DNA of 64,000 nucleotides from CAZJYI01 sp964550025 (GTDB lineage: Bacteria > Verrucomicrobiota > Kiritimatiellia > UBA8416 > CAYOBW01). The DNA lies in assembly GCA_964550025.1 (NCBI GenBank), contig CAZJYI010000051.1:1-64000 (forward strand), in the 5' to 3' direction. Position numbers and translations under genes: made by a program. The notes beneath the pieces were generated by a model. The model was given only the letters and a program-made list of their open reading frames with translations, was not told the DNA's origin and ran no database searches. How positions within the stretch are numbered: position 1 is the stretch's first letter; the number at the start of each line of letters is the position of its first letter. Shown here piece after piece: positions 52,447 through 61,256 of this stretch.

Positions 52447-52818
52447 ATGGCCTTGACGCGTGACTATCGAGAGACCGTGCTTGAACGGATCAGACGTGAT
52501 CCCGAGTTCACTGCCGCGCTCTATGCCGAAGCCATTGTCTCTTTGGTTGAAGGCGACCGGGAGACGGCGCTTTCCACCCTACGCGATCTTGTCCATGCTC
52601 ACATCTCATTCAAGACGCTTGCCCGGCAGACCGGTTTCGGCGAGAAGGCCCTTCACCGGATGCTCGGCCGCAACGGCAACCCAACACTTGGGAACCTGAC
52701 CAGAGTCATGCATGTGATCGAGGAAGACTTGCAGCTCTCCGTCAGCGTGGACGCGCATTGGGCCAAACCGAAACACCCCACGCCACGGCAGAAGGAAGTC
52801 AGACTCGCCTACGCGTAA
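52447..52818 (+). CDS. HTH antitoxin (HigA-like addiction module antidote)
   Basis: This 123-residue protein has an N-terminal helical part (RIRRDPEFTAALYAEAI). A helix-turn-helix follows (FKTLARQTGFGEKALHRMLGRNGNPTLGNL). It binds the toxin and represses the operon promoter. The tail (KHPTPRQKEVR) is probably disordered. Confidence 0.88.
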   Translation: MALTRDYRETVLERIRRDPEFTAALYAEAIVSLVEGDRETALSTLRDLVHAHISFKTLARQTGFGEKALHRMLGRNGNPTLGNLTRVMHVIEEDLQLSVSVDAHWAKPKHPTPRQKEVRLAYA

Positions 52819-52975
52819 GCCTTTAGCGCTCGCGTAGATGCCCCAAGCCCTCCGGGGGTCAGCCCTCAAAAAACAAAAATTGTGGCGACCATTACTGCTG
52901 CTCCCCGGATAGCCGCGCATTGATCCTCGCCATGTGTCGTTCGATGTTGGCAGCAGTTGTTGCCGCGCGTTTCAA

Positions 52976-53194
52976 TCACTTCCGTTGAGCGCTGTCCGCA
53001 AGCCCTGCCTCGACAAACCTGCGGTACGCGGCTGCCTGCCCCTTCGGTCTCGCACCTGTCATCGCCAGCAGCGGTCCGTAGTCCACGGAGTCGTGGGGAG
53101 TTGCTATGCCCCGTAGCCGCGGAAGCTGTTCCAGCGATAGCCTCGCAGACGTTTTCGCCTGTCTTGAAGCGGCACACGTCTGGTCGGCTGCCAA
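52976..53194 (-). pseudogene. Fragment of a Y1/RAYT-type transposase gene
   Basis: A 72-codon frame ends with DYGPLLAMTG and AYRRFVEAGLAD, which resembles the C-terminal part of Y1 transposases linked to REP elements. No HUH motif or N-terminal half is present. It lies in the gap 52819-53288, where nothing else was recognised. The match rests on a short motif. Confidence 0.3.
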
Positions 53195-53288
53195 ACCCCA
53201 CCCTTGTCATCCCCCCTGCCGCGTGCCACAATTCCCACCTCTGCGCGTACTTGCATCCGGAATGACGTGAACACGAGGTGACGTTTCT

Positions 53289-54776
53289 ATGAACCCTGTC
53301 GTTGAAGCCATTCGGACGGCCACTCACGGCCGCCATCCGCTGCTCTACCTTCACACGCCCGAGGAGGGGCGTGTCATGGCGGCCCTGGAAGAACTGCTGC
53401 CCGAGTATGCGCCTGGCGGGAGCATCAGCGCCTGGGGCTGCGTGAGCGGGCTTGACGGGGCCGGCGAGGAGACGCGTGACCCGGTTGCGGCCCTGCGGGC
53501 CATCCTCGCGTCCCCCCACGAGGGGTTCTACGTGATGAAGGACCTCTCCGAGTTCATCGATCGCCCCGACGTGGTGCGCGCCCTGCGCGATGCCTACCAG
53601 GCGCTCCACGGGAACCGGCGAACCTGCATTGTCATCGTCTCCCCCGCGCTGGTGATCCCGCCCCTCGTCGAGAACGAGCTCTGTCTCGTCGAGATCGCGT
53701 TGCCCGGCCCATCCGAGCTTCTTGCGCACGCCCTGGCGGTAGGGGACGCCTACCCCGGACGCGAGATTCCCGAGACGCTGCACTCCGAGATTGCCCTGGC
53801 ACTGCGCGGGTTGACGCTGTCCGAAGCCGCCCACGTGATGCATCGCGTGTTCAACGGGACCGACATGGCCGAAGCGTCGATTCTCAAGCAGATCTTCGCG
53901 GAGAAGGAGATGCTGGCGCGAAAAGCCGGTTTTCTCGAGTACATCCCGCAGGAGCTCGATGTCAACGATATCGGCGGTCTCGAAATCCTCAAGGCCTGGG
54001 CGCTGAAACGCAAGGACCTTTTCACGCAGGATGCCGTCAGCGCGGGACTTCCTGTGCCCAGGGGCATCCTCATCATGGGGATCAGCGGGTGCGGCAAGAG
54101 CCTGTCGTGCAAGGCGATTGCCGGCCTGTGGCACGTGCCGCTCTTTCGCCTGGACATGAACCTGGTCTTTTCCGGCATGTACGGTACGCCCCAGGCCGCC
54201 TTTCATCGAGCCCTCAAAGCGATCGAGTCCGTGGCTCCCGCCGTCCTGTGGATTGACGAGATCGAGAACGCCCTTGGCATGACCACCGACCAGGCCACAT
54301 CGGAACAGACGCTGACGTTCTCGTCCTTCCTGACGTGGATGCAGGAACGCCCGCCGCTCGTGTTCGTCGCGGCGACGGCCAACCGCATCGAGTCCTTGCC
54401 CGCCGAGTCGATTCGCAAAGGGCGTTTCGACGAGGTCTTCTTCTGCGACCTTCCGAGCGACGATGAACGGCGCGAGATCATCCGCATTCACCTGGCGCGC
54501 AACGGCGTCAATCCCGACGACATCGATGTCGAGCGATTGCTCTACTCCACCGAAGGATGGTCGGGGGCCGAAGTCGAGCAGGCCATCATTGCCGCGCGAA
54601 TCGATGCCCACCAGGAGAAGAAGCCCATGAACCTCGACCACATTCGGAACCACACGCGCCGCATGGTGCCCCTGTCGCGCACCATGGCGGAGCAGATCAA
54701 GGCCATCCGAAGCTGGTCCCACAACCGCGCCACACCGGCGTCCAAGACCAAGCCCAAGTCGATGATTCCGACGTAG
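53289..54776 (+). CDS. AAA+ ATPase, Ycf46-like
   Basis: This 495-residue protein has an N-terminal 220 residues forming a non-catalytic domain seen in Ycf46-type proteins (HPLLYLHTPEEGRVMAAL). A AAA+ module follows, with Walker A GISGCGKS, Walker B VLWIDEIE, sensor AATANRIESLPAE and arginine finger region RKGRFDEVFF. It is a cytoplasmic remodelling ATPase with unknown client; the plastid and cyanobacterial relatives are linked to CO2 response. The C-terminal tail is basic. ATG start at 53289 with GAGGTGAC upstream. Confidence 0.88.
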   Translation: MNPVVEAIRTATHGRHPLLYLHTPEEGRVMAALEELLPEYAPGGSISAWGCVSGLDGAGEETRDPVAALRAILASPHEGFYVMKDLSEFIDRPDVVRALRDAYQALHGNRRTCIVIVSPALVIPPLVENELCLVEIALPGPSELLAHALAVGDAYPGREIPETLHSEIALALRGLTLSEAAHVMHRVFNGTDMAEASILKQIFAEKEMLARKAGFLEYIPQELDVNDIGGLEILKAWALKRKDLFTQDAVSAGLPVPRGILIMGISGCGKSLSCKAIAGLWHVPLFRLDMNLVFSGMYGTPQAAFHRALKAIESVAPAVLWIDEIENALGMTTDQATSEQTLTFSSFLTWMQERPPLVFVAATANRIESLPAESIRKGRFDEVFFCDLPSDDERREIIRIHLARNGVNPDDIDVERLLYSTEGWSGAEVEQAIIAARIDAHQEKKPMNLDHIRNHTRRMVPLSRTMAEQIKAIRSWSHNRATPASKTKPKSMIPT

Positions 54777-54778
54777 GG

Positions 54779-55030
54779 GGACCATGGACCATGGACTATG
54801 GACCATTCTTGGTTGAAGCGGGTGCGCGGCTTTGGGGAAGGGAAATGTCGAATATTGAACGCTGAATGCTCAATGTCGAAGTGAGAGGGGAAGGGCCCGC
54901 CTCGCACTTCATCATTCATCATTCAGTGTTCATCATTCTGCGGTTTCTCGCTCCCCCGCCGCCGGCGGCGTGACCATGCACCCGCCATGTCCCGGGCCAT
55001 ATGCCTTGGACCATAGTCCATAGTCCACGG
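54779..55030. repeat. Nested palindrome of heptamer arrays
   Basis: The outer arms are GGACCAT, GGACCAT, GGACTAT, GGACCAT (from 54779) and ATAGTCC, ATAGTCC (about 55012-55026). The inner arms are TCGAATA, TTGAACG, CTGAATG, CTCAATG (about 54848-54875) and TTCATCA, TTCATCA, TTCAGTG, TTCATCA (about 54908-54935). The element fills the gap between convergent genes. Confidence 0.7.
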
Positions 55031-55033
55031 TTC

Positions 55034-56428
55034 TTATCCCCTCAGCGCCAGCTTCAACACGTACGCGTGATCGCAGGGTTTGTGATCGGGGAGCGTGACG
55101 TGCAGCCCCTCGTGGTCCTGCTTCCACTCGAGCGGCTGGTCGATGCCTGGCATTGTTATCGACGCGATGTTCCCGGCGGGCACGCCGGCGCCGGTGGCGA
55201 GTGACCGGATCACGGCTTCGTGTCCGGGCCAGCCCAGCGCGATGGCGTACAACGCCCCGGCTCTGCGCGTGAACCGGTAGTCCCGGTTCGTGAAATCCTG
55301 GTCCTTCTTCTCGGAGAAATGGCCTGACTCGACCACCGTCGGGCCTTCGCCGTACTTCTCCCACGGACGCGTGCCGTAGATGGCCTCGCCATTTATTTCC
55401 AGCCATTGCCCCATCGCGAGCAGCAGCCCCTCCACCTCGGGCGGTACGGTCCCGTCGGGCCGCGGCCCGAAGTTCAGCAGCATGTTGCCGTTCTTGCTCA
55501 CGATGTCGACCAGGTCGTGTACGATGCGCGTGGCCGTCTTGAAGCGTTCGTTTTCGACAAACCCCCACGACTTCGTGCTCACGGACGTGTCGGTCTGCCA
55601 GTACGCGTCGCGGATGCCGGCCAGCTTCCCGCGCTCAATGTTGAACACGGCGGCTCCGTCCAGGAAGTGGTCCTTGTAGTTCACGACCACCTCTCTGCCC
55701 CACAGCACGGCCTTGTTGTAGTAGTAGGCCACCAGCTCCAGCCGGTACGGCTCGAACTCCTTGCGGTGCCACCCGAAGTCAAACCACAGGACATCGGGTT
55801 CGTACCTGTCGACCAGCTCCTTCGTCCGGCCCAGCCAGTCCCTGAGGAAGTCCTCGTCGACGGGATCGTCCGCGTTGTCGAACACCTTCCAGTACAGATC
55901 CCGGTAGGCGGGGTCCATACGGTCGCTGCCCGGGCAGACCGGGAAATGGCGTGCGTTCCGGGCGCGGTGAGAGGTGACGATGAACTTCAACCCGGCCGCT
56001 TCGAAGGCCCTCTTCTGTTCGCCCGTGACGTCGCGTCCCGGTCCCATGTTGACGCTGTTGTACTTCGTGAACGCGCAGTCGTACATGGCGAAGCCGTCGT
56101 GGTGTTCGGCAACGGGGCCGGCGAACTTTGCTCCCGCGCGTCTGAAAAGGTCCGCCCAGGCGGCGGGGTCCCAGTTCTCGGCCCGGAACATGGGGATGAA
56201 ATCCTTGTAGCCGAACCGCTCCTGCGGCCCCCACGTGCTGCGATGATGACGGTACAACTCGTGGTCACGCTCGTACATGCGTCGCGGATACCACTCGTTG
56301 CCCGCGGCCGGGACGGCGTAGGGCCCCCAGTGCGTGTAGATGCCGAGCTTGGCGTCCTTGTACCATTGGGGAACGCTGTAGCCCTGAAGCGATTCGATCG
56401 TCGGCTCGTAGTGCTCGGTGTTGCTCAC
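55034..56428 (-). CDS. Alpha-L-fucosidase, GH29
   Basis: This 464-residue protein has a GTG start at 56428 with GGAGAAGG upstream. Family marks are WYKDAKLGIYTHWGPYAVPA, EHHDGFAMYD, the nucleophile Asp in VLWFDFGWH, and KNGNMLLNFGPRPDG. It removes terminal L-fucose from glycans. There is no signal peptide, so it should act in the cytoplasm or on imported oligosaccharides. The C-terminal beta-domain is present. No sugar transporter or sulfatase gene is adjacent. Confidence 0.93.
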   Translation of the reverse strand: MSNTEHYEPTIESLQGYSVPQWYKDAKLGIYTHWGPYAVPAAGNEWYPRRMYERDHELYRHHRSTWGPQERFGYKDFIPMFRAENWDPAAWADLFRRAGAKFAGPVAEHHDGFAMYDCAFTKYNSVNMGPGRDVTGEQKRAFEAAGLKFIVTSHRARNARHFPVCPGSDRMDPAYRDLYWKVFDNADDPVDEDFLRDWLGRTKELVDRYEPDVLWFDFGWHRKEFEPYRLELVAYYYNKAVLWGREVVVNYKDHFLDGAAVFNIERGKLAGIRDAYWQTDTSVSTKSWGFVENERFKTATRIVHDLVDIVSKNGNMLLNFGPRPDGTVPPEVEGLLLAMGQWLEINGEAIYGTRPWEKYGEGPTVVESGHFSEKKDQDFTNRDYRFTRRAGALYAIALGWPGHEAVIRSLATGAGVPAGNIASITMPGIDQPLEWKQDHEGLHVTLPDHKPCDHAYVLKLALRG

Positions 56429-56573
56429 GTTTCCTTCTCCTCGCTGCCCGCCTTGCCGCTCCCTCCCGAGGTCCCGGCGGTCAGCCCATGCAGGTTGTTC
56501 CATTGTCCCGACTCTGCTGCAGGCTACTCCGACGCCGACGCCCCGTCAACTTCACGCGATGCAATTATCCCGT

Positions 56574-56602
56574 TTGCATTGTATCGGGCAATTACCTATA
56601 GT
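56574..56602 (+). promoter_or_regulatory. Sigma70-type promoter of the PAS hybrid kinase gene
   Basis: TTGCAT (56574-56579) and TATAGT (56597-56602) with exactly 17 bases between, in a locally AT-rich stretch. It gives a leader of about 40 bases to the ATG at 56649. Confidence 0.55.
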
Positions 56603-56648
56603 GTACATACCACTATTGTGGCGCCCATGAAGAGAAACTAGGACTGCG

Positions 56649-58859
56649 ATGTCGGGATACTCCTATTTCCTGCCGCTCATACTGGCTGTCACGGTCACGC
56701 TGCTTGTGGCCGTGATCGTCCGGTATTACCTCTACTATCGCAGAGCGTTGGGGGACAGCGACGATCTCTCGCAGAAGATCGACGATCTCGAAAACGAGAA
56801 GCAGGAGCGCCTCAAAATGGCCGATGCGCTCCACCGCAAGCAGGCCTGGTATCGCATTCTCTTCAACAACACCAACGACATTATTTTCGTCCACGGCATC
56901 ACCGACAAGGGGTTGCCCGGGCATTTCGTGGCCGTCAATGACGTGGCCTGCGCCAAGCTGGAACACTCCCGCGACCAGCTGCTCGAGCTCACTCCCCTGG
57001 ACATCGAGGTGGTGGAAACCCCCTATGCCGTCCCGCGCTACACGCGCGCCGAGCTCGTCACGCTATCGGACCAGGAGATCCTCGAACGCGAGAACACCTA
57101 CGCCAGGCAGTTGGTGAAGCAGATTCTCGAAGCGCCGCAGGTCTTCGAACGCGAGTATATCACACGCCAGGGAACGCGCATACCCGTGGAAGTCACCGCC
57201 CACGCTTTCGACTTCCTCGGGCAGAAGATGATCATGGCCGTTGCCGGTGACATTACCGAGCGCAAGGCGACCGAGCGGGAACTGCGTCTCAGCGAGCAAC
57301 GCTTCCGTGACTTCTTTGCACACTCGCCGATCGGCGTCGCCCTCTACGACGCGCAGCGGCAACTGGTCAACGTGAACCGGGCCTGCCTGAGGATGCTGGG
57401 TGTGCCCGACAAGACGGAGTTCTCGAACTTCAACGTCTTCGACAATCCCTTCATATCGGAGTCCGTCAGAGAGCTGCTCAGCAAGGGCGAAACGGCCCGC
57501 TACGAGGCCGCGCTCGATTTCGACGAGGTGAAGAAACGCGGGCTGTTCACGACCACCCGCATGGGGATCGCCAACCTCGAGATCTGGGTCAATAACCTGG
57601 GGCTCGATCCCGACTTCAAGCCCAAGGGGTACCTCATCGAGATCCAGGACATCACCAAGCGCAGGAAGGTCGAGGCCGCGCTGCTGCAGAGCGAGCGACA
57701 GCTGAGACAGTCGCAGAAGATGCAGGCTATCGGTACGCTCTCGGGCGGCATCGCCCACGACTTCAACAACATCCTGACCCCGATTCTCGGATACTCGGAG
57801 ATGATTCTCCACACCGTGGCGGAAGACGACCCGATCCACGCCTACGTCGCGGAAGTGCTCAAGGCCAGCCACCGTGCCAAGGACCTGGTGAACCAGATCC
57901 TCACGTTCAGCCGGCAGACGGAGCAGGCGGGGCAGGTGATCCGCGTTATCCCGATCGCCAAGGAGGTTCTGAGGCTGCTTCCGGCCTCCCTGCCGAAAGG
58001 CATCGAGATCAGACGTTCCATCGCCGCCACGCACGACATTGTCCTGGCCGACCCGACGCAGATCCACCAGGTCGTCATGAACCTCTGCACGAACGCCGCG
58101 CACGCGATGCGCGAAAGCGGCGGAGCCCTGGAACTGCGCCTGACCAACTTCCTCATAGACCAGAAGTCACGACGCAACTTCCCGGAGCTCGAACCGGGAC
58201 GTTACCTGAGACTGTCGATCAAGGACTCCGGCACGGGAATGGACCAGGCCACGGTGGAACGGATCTTCGAGCCCTTCTTCACAACCAAGGACAAGGGCGA
58301 AGGCACGGGAATGGGATTGTCGGTCGTGCACGGCATCGTCACGAGCCTGAAGGGTACGATCACCGTTGACACCGAGCTGGGCGAAGGGGCCACCTTCCAC
58401 GTGATTCTGCCGACGGTCGAGAAGACGGCCGAGACAACGCCGGACGTCGAGACGCCGCTTCCGTCCGGCAGCGAGTGCGTCTTGCTGGTGGACGACGAGA
58501 CGGAAATCGTCAAAATGGGCGCCCACATGCTGGCCTCGCTGGGGTTCCGGCCCGTCGTGGCCAACGACGGCATCGAGGCCCTGCGGCTTTTCGAACTGAA
58601 TCCCGAACAGTTCGATATCGTCATCACCGACCAGGTTATGCCCGGCATGACGGGGGCTGAGTTGACCCGGAAGCTGAAGTCCGTGCGTCCGGAGCTGCCC
58701 GTCATCCTCTGCACCGGGTTCAGCGAGGCCCTCACGCCCGAGCAGGCGAAGGAGACCGGCGTCAGCGAGTTCATGATGAAGCCGATCGGGATGCGCCAGC
58801 TCGCCGAAGCCATCAAGCGCGCCCTTGGCGACCGTGAGCCCGCGGAGGAAGTCGGTTGA
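56649..58859 (+). CDS. PAS-containing hybrid sensor histidine kinase with receiver domain
   Basis: This 736-residue protein has one N-terminal membrane helix (FLPLILAVTVTLLVAVIVRYYL), a short coiled coil, and two PAS domains (about 60-205 and 215-345). HisKA follows with His in SGGIAHDFNNILTPILGY, then HATPase_c (DSGTGMD, GTGMGLSVVHGI) and a receiver with Asp in FDIVITDQVMPGM. It has no large periplasmic domain, so sensing is probably cytoplasmic. Its layout is close to the kinase at 42262-44985. Confidence 0.92.
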   Translation: MSGYSYFLPLILAVTVTLLVAVIVRYYLYYRRALGDSDDLSQKIDDLENEKQERLKMADALHRKQAWYRILFNNTNDIIFVHGITDKGLPGHFVAVNDVACAKLEHSRDQLLELTPLDIEVVETPYAVPRYTRAELVTLSDQEILERENTYARQLVKQILEAPQVFEREYITRQGTRIPVEVTAHAFDFLGQKMIMAVAGDITERKATERELRLSEQRFRDFFAHSPIGVALYDAQRQLVNVNRACLRMLGVPDKTEFSNFNVFDNPFISESVRELLSKGETARYEAALDFDEVKKRGLFTTTRMGIANLEIWVNNLGLDPDFKPKGYLIEIQDITKRRKVEAALLQSERQLRQSQKMQAIGTLSGGIAHDFNNILTPILGYSEMILHTVAEDDPIHAYVAEVLKASHRAKDLVNQILTFSRQTEQAGQVIRVIPIAKEVLRLLPASLPKGIEIRRSIAATHDIVLADPTQIHQVVMNLCTNAAHAMRESGGALELRLTNFLIDQKSRRNFPELEPGRYLRLSIKDSGTGMDQATVERIFEPFFTTKDKGEGTGMGLSVVHGIVTSLKGTITVDTELGEGATFHVILPTVEKTAETTPDVETPLPSGSECVLLVDDETEIVKMGAHMLASLGFRPVVANDGIEALRLFELNPEQFDIVITDQVMPGMTGAELTRKLKSVRPELPVILCTGFSEALTPEQAKETGVSEFMMKPIGMRQLAEAIKRALGDREPAEEVG

Positions 58860-58882
58860 CGCGGGCATTGCCCGCAACCCGG

Positions 58883-58972
58883 GTGTGTGGGTCGGTTGGT
58901 GAGTGAGTGTGTGCGTGAGAAGGGGCGCTCTCCCCCCACTCACACACTCACAGACGCACATACCCGCACACT
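58883..58972. repeat. GTGTGAGTG-type palindromic repeat
   Basis: GTGTGTGGGTCGGTTGGTGA..GTGTGTGCGTGAG faces CACTCACACACTCACAGACG..CACATACCCGCACAC across a short spacer. Same hexamer/dodecamer style as 12287-12369 and 61045-61112. The stop of the kinase gene is 24 bases upstream, followed by a small GCGGGC/GCCCGC hairpin. Confidence 0.6.
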
Positions 58973-59046
58973 TTGGATGCGGCCGTGGGCCGCCTCGGAG
59001 CACCAGCGGGGGATTGCATCGCCCCGGACGGAAAAGGGAGGAACGC

Positions 59047-59892
59047 ATGTCATGGAAGGTCGCGTGTGCAGCGGGGGCGGCGGCAGCGGCGGCGTCCGCT
59101 CTCTTATGGCGCCGCCGCCGGAAACGCCTCCATCGCCAACGTGTTCGCTCGCTCCCGTTTCCCGATGCGTGGCGTGAGGTCCTCGACCGCAACCTGCCGG
59201 CCTACCGCACGTTGGACGAGGATCTGAAACAGCAGCTCCACGGTCTGATCAACGTCTTCGTTGACGAAAAACGCTTTGAGGGCTGCGGCGGACTCGAGAT
59301 GACCGACGAGATCAGGGTCACCATCGCCGCCCAGGCCTGCATGTTGCTGCTGAACCGCGAGACGCGGATCTACCCGACGCTGTCCGCCGTTCTGGTGTAC
59401 CCCGAGGCATACCGGGCGCGCACGCTGGTCAACGTCGGCGGGCAGCTCGCGGAAACGGATTCGGTGCGGCTGGGCGAGTCATGGACGGGTGGCGCCGTCG
59501 TTCTGGCCTGGGACGACGTCCTCAGCGGCGTGCGTGACTTCCGCGACGGCCACAACGTCGTGCTGCACGAGTTTGCCCACCAACTGGACCAGGAAGACGG
59601 CCGGTCGGACGGCGCTCCCATCCTCGAACAGCGTTCCAGCTACGTGGCCTGGGCCCGGGTCCTGGGGAACGAGTACAAGCGCCTGCGCGGCCGCGTCGCG
59701 CGCCATCGCCGTACGCTGCTCGACGGCTACGGCGCCACGGCGCCCGCCGAGTTCTTTGCCGTTGCGACGGAGACGTTTTTTGAGAAGGGGTCTCAGATGC
59801 AGCGCAAGCATCCGGAGCTGTACGAGGAACTGAAGAGTTACTATGGGGTCGATCCCGCGGCCTGGCCGCGCGGGAAAGGCGGCACACGGTAG
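59047..59892 (+). CDS. MtfA-like zinc metallopeptidase
   Basis: From the ATG at 59047 (GGGAGGAA upstream) this is 281 residues. A short N-terminal hydrophobic Ala stretch is followed by a very basic segment, so it may be membrane-tethered. Family marks are MLLLNRE, YPEAYRA, VVLAWDDVLSG, the HExxH site in VVLHEFAHQLD and the third ligand region AEFFAVATETFFE. E. coli MtfA binds the regulator Mlc; the substrate here is unknown. Confidence 0.9.
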   Translation: MSWKVACAAGAAAAAASALLWRRRRKRLHRQRVRSLPFPDAWREVLDRNLPAYRTLDEDLKQQLHGLINVFVDEKRFEGCGGLEMTDEIRVTIAAQACMLLLNRETRIYPTLSAVLVYPEAYRARTLVNVGGQLAETDSVRLGESWTGGAVVLAWDDVLSGVRDFRDGHNVVLHEFAHQLDQEDGRSDGAPILEQRSSYVAWARVLGNEYKRLRGRVARHRRTLLDGYGATAPAEFFAVATETFFEKGSQMQRKHPELYEELKSYYGVDPAAWPRGKGGTR

Positions 59893-59927
59893 CCTCCGCG
59901 GAGGGTACTCCCGTCGGGGCGTGGAAG

Positions 59928-60076
59928 ATCGATTGATGATTGGCGAATGACGATTGTTGATGGCGGAAGTGAGAGCAACACACGGAGCGACCCGCCGCCA
60001 ACCCAGCGTTCCCAATCTGCCGGACGCGCTCACACATCGGAAATCAGCAATCGCCGATCATCAATCGTCAATCAGG
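59928..60076. repeat. Inverted heptamer arrays (CGATTGA-type)
   Basis: CGATTGA, TGATTGG, CGAATGA, CGATTGT, TGATGGC run from about 59930. AATCAGC, AATCGCC, GATCATC, AATCGTC, AATCAGG run at about 60041-60075 and are their rough complement. About 70 bases separate the arms. The rest of the gap 59893-60219 shows no gene. Confidence 0.6.
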
Positions 60077-60219
60077 GTGTCTCCTGCGTCGATCTTGCCG
60101 GATACGCTCAGGGATTCGTCGCCTCCTGCGGAAGTACGAGAAGATACCGGTAACCTCTCGCCGTCCTTCTGCGTATATCGAAAAGAGAGTCTTGGTCCAG
60201 AGAATGTGAGGAGGAAACC

Positions 60220-60972
60220 ATGTTGAAGCGAAGCGGTCTGTGTGTGGTCCTGATGGGAGTCGTCTGCTGCGTCGGTTGCGGCAGGCGGGAAATTGCCGAA
60301 ATGAACGATCGCGTGGCCGCGCTCGAGGCGCGCATTTCCACGTTGCGGGAGACGATCCAGCGGCAGGAAGCGTTGCTGGCGACGCAGGCGGCGGCCTTGG
60401 ACGCCGCCGCGCTTTCGAATCGCGTCGCGGAAGCCGTCTCGGCCCGCCTCAATGCGGGGTTGCAGGGGGAGCTGGCGGCGCTGGTCGATGACAGGATCAG
60501 CGCGAGGATTGGGACCGAAGAGGACATCCAGGCCGTCTTCGAAGATGTCTTTTCGGAGACGATGGACGAAATAGAGAAGCAAGAGGAGCAGCGGCGAACC
60601 GAGCAGCGCGAAGAACGACGCAAGCAGTGGGAAGAAGCGCGTGCGCGCCGCGAGGAGGCCAGGGCGAAACAGCTTGCCGAGGACCTGCAGCTCGACGAGC
60701 AGCAGGCGGAGCAGGTGAAAGCGGCCAGCGCCCGATTCAACGAGTCCATGCGCCAGGTGATGACGAACATGCGCGAAAGCGGCGAGTTTTCTCTCAGTGC
60801 CGTCCGCGTCAACCTGGACGAGCTTCGCGCAGGACGTGACGCGGAGATGAGAGAGATTCTCGACGACGAACAGTACGAGGCCTACAAGCAGCGACCCAGC
60901 ACGCTCAACTTCATGTCGAACATCCTGAGAGGTTTCGAGCAGGCAAGCACCCCGGCTCCCGCCGGCGAGTAG
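60220..60972 (+). CDS. Coiled-coil lipoprotein of unknown function
   Basis: This 250-residue protein has a lipoprotein signal (LCVVLMGVVCCVGC). A coiled coil follows (MNDRVAALEARISTLRETI) with a long charged helix after it (EKQEEQRRTEQREERRKQWEEARARREEARAKQL). The last 80 residues (LQLDEQQAEQVKAASARFNESMRQVM … REILDDEQYEAYKQR) resemble the helical hairpin of Spy/CpxP-like proteins, which have paired LT/LD..Q motifs. A periplasmic chaperone or stress sensor is possible but unproven. Confidence 0.75.
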   Translation: MLKRSGLCVVLMGVVCCVGCGRREIAEMNDRVAALEARISTLRETIQRQEALLATQAAALDAAALSNRVAEAVSARLNAGLQGELAALVDDRISARIGTEEDIQAVFEDVFSETMDEIEKQEEQRRTEQREERRKQWEEARARREEARAKQLAEDLQLDEQQAEQVKAASARFNESMRQVMTNMRESGEFSLSAVRVNLDELRAGRDAEMREILDDEQYEAYKQRPSTLNFMSNILRGFEQASTPAPAGE

Positions 60973-61044
60973 TCGTAGCCCGCAACGCAAGCCGCTCTCC
61001 GGCGTGGACCATCCGGATGCCGTCAGGAGAGATGGAAGAGAGCG

Positions 61045-61112
61045 GTGTGTACGAGTGGGTGTAGAAGTGCGTGAAGGAGTCATCCGCATTCGTACACCCA
61101 CTCGCACACTCG
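61045..61112. repeat. GTGTACGAGTG-type palindromic repeat
   Basis: GTGTACGAGTGGGTGTAGAA..GTGCGTGAAGGAGT faces ATTCGTACACCCACTCGCAC..ACTCG. Closest relative of 12287-12369. It lies between two exported-protein genes. Confidence 0.65.
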
Positions 61113-61256
61113 AATCCTCGAATCTCCCGGATGTCGGCCACAGACCTCGGCAACATGTCCCCCCCTCAGACCCGTTCTCTGTGCTTGGAGGCCGGGTCTT
61201 CTTCATGTAGACTTTCTAACCAAGTGGGGTGGCGTATGCATCTGGAGAAGCAGACG

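Noticed and set aside
58861..58875. GCGGGC-ATT-GCCCGC hairpin as an intrinsic terminator of the kinase gene
   Set aside because: The stem is only six pairs and is followed by AACCCGG rather than a T-run.
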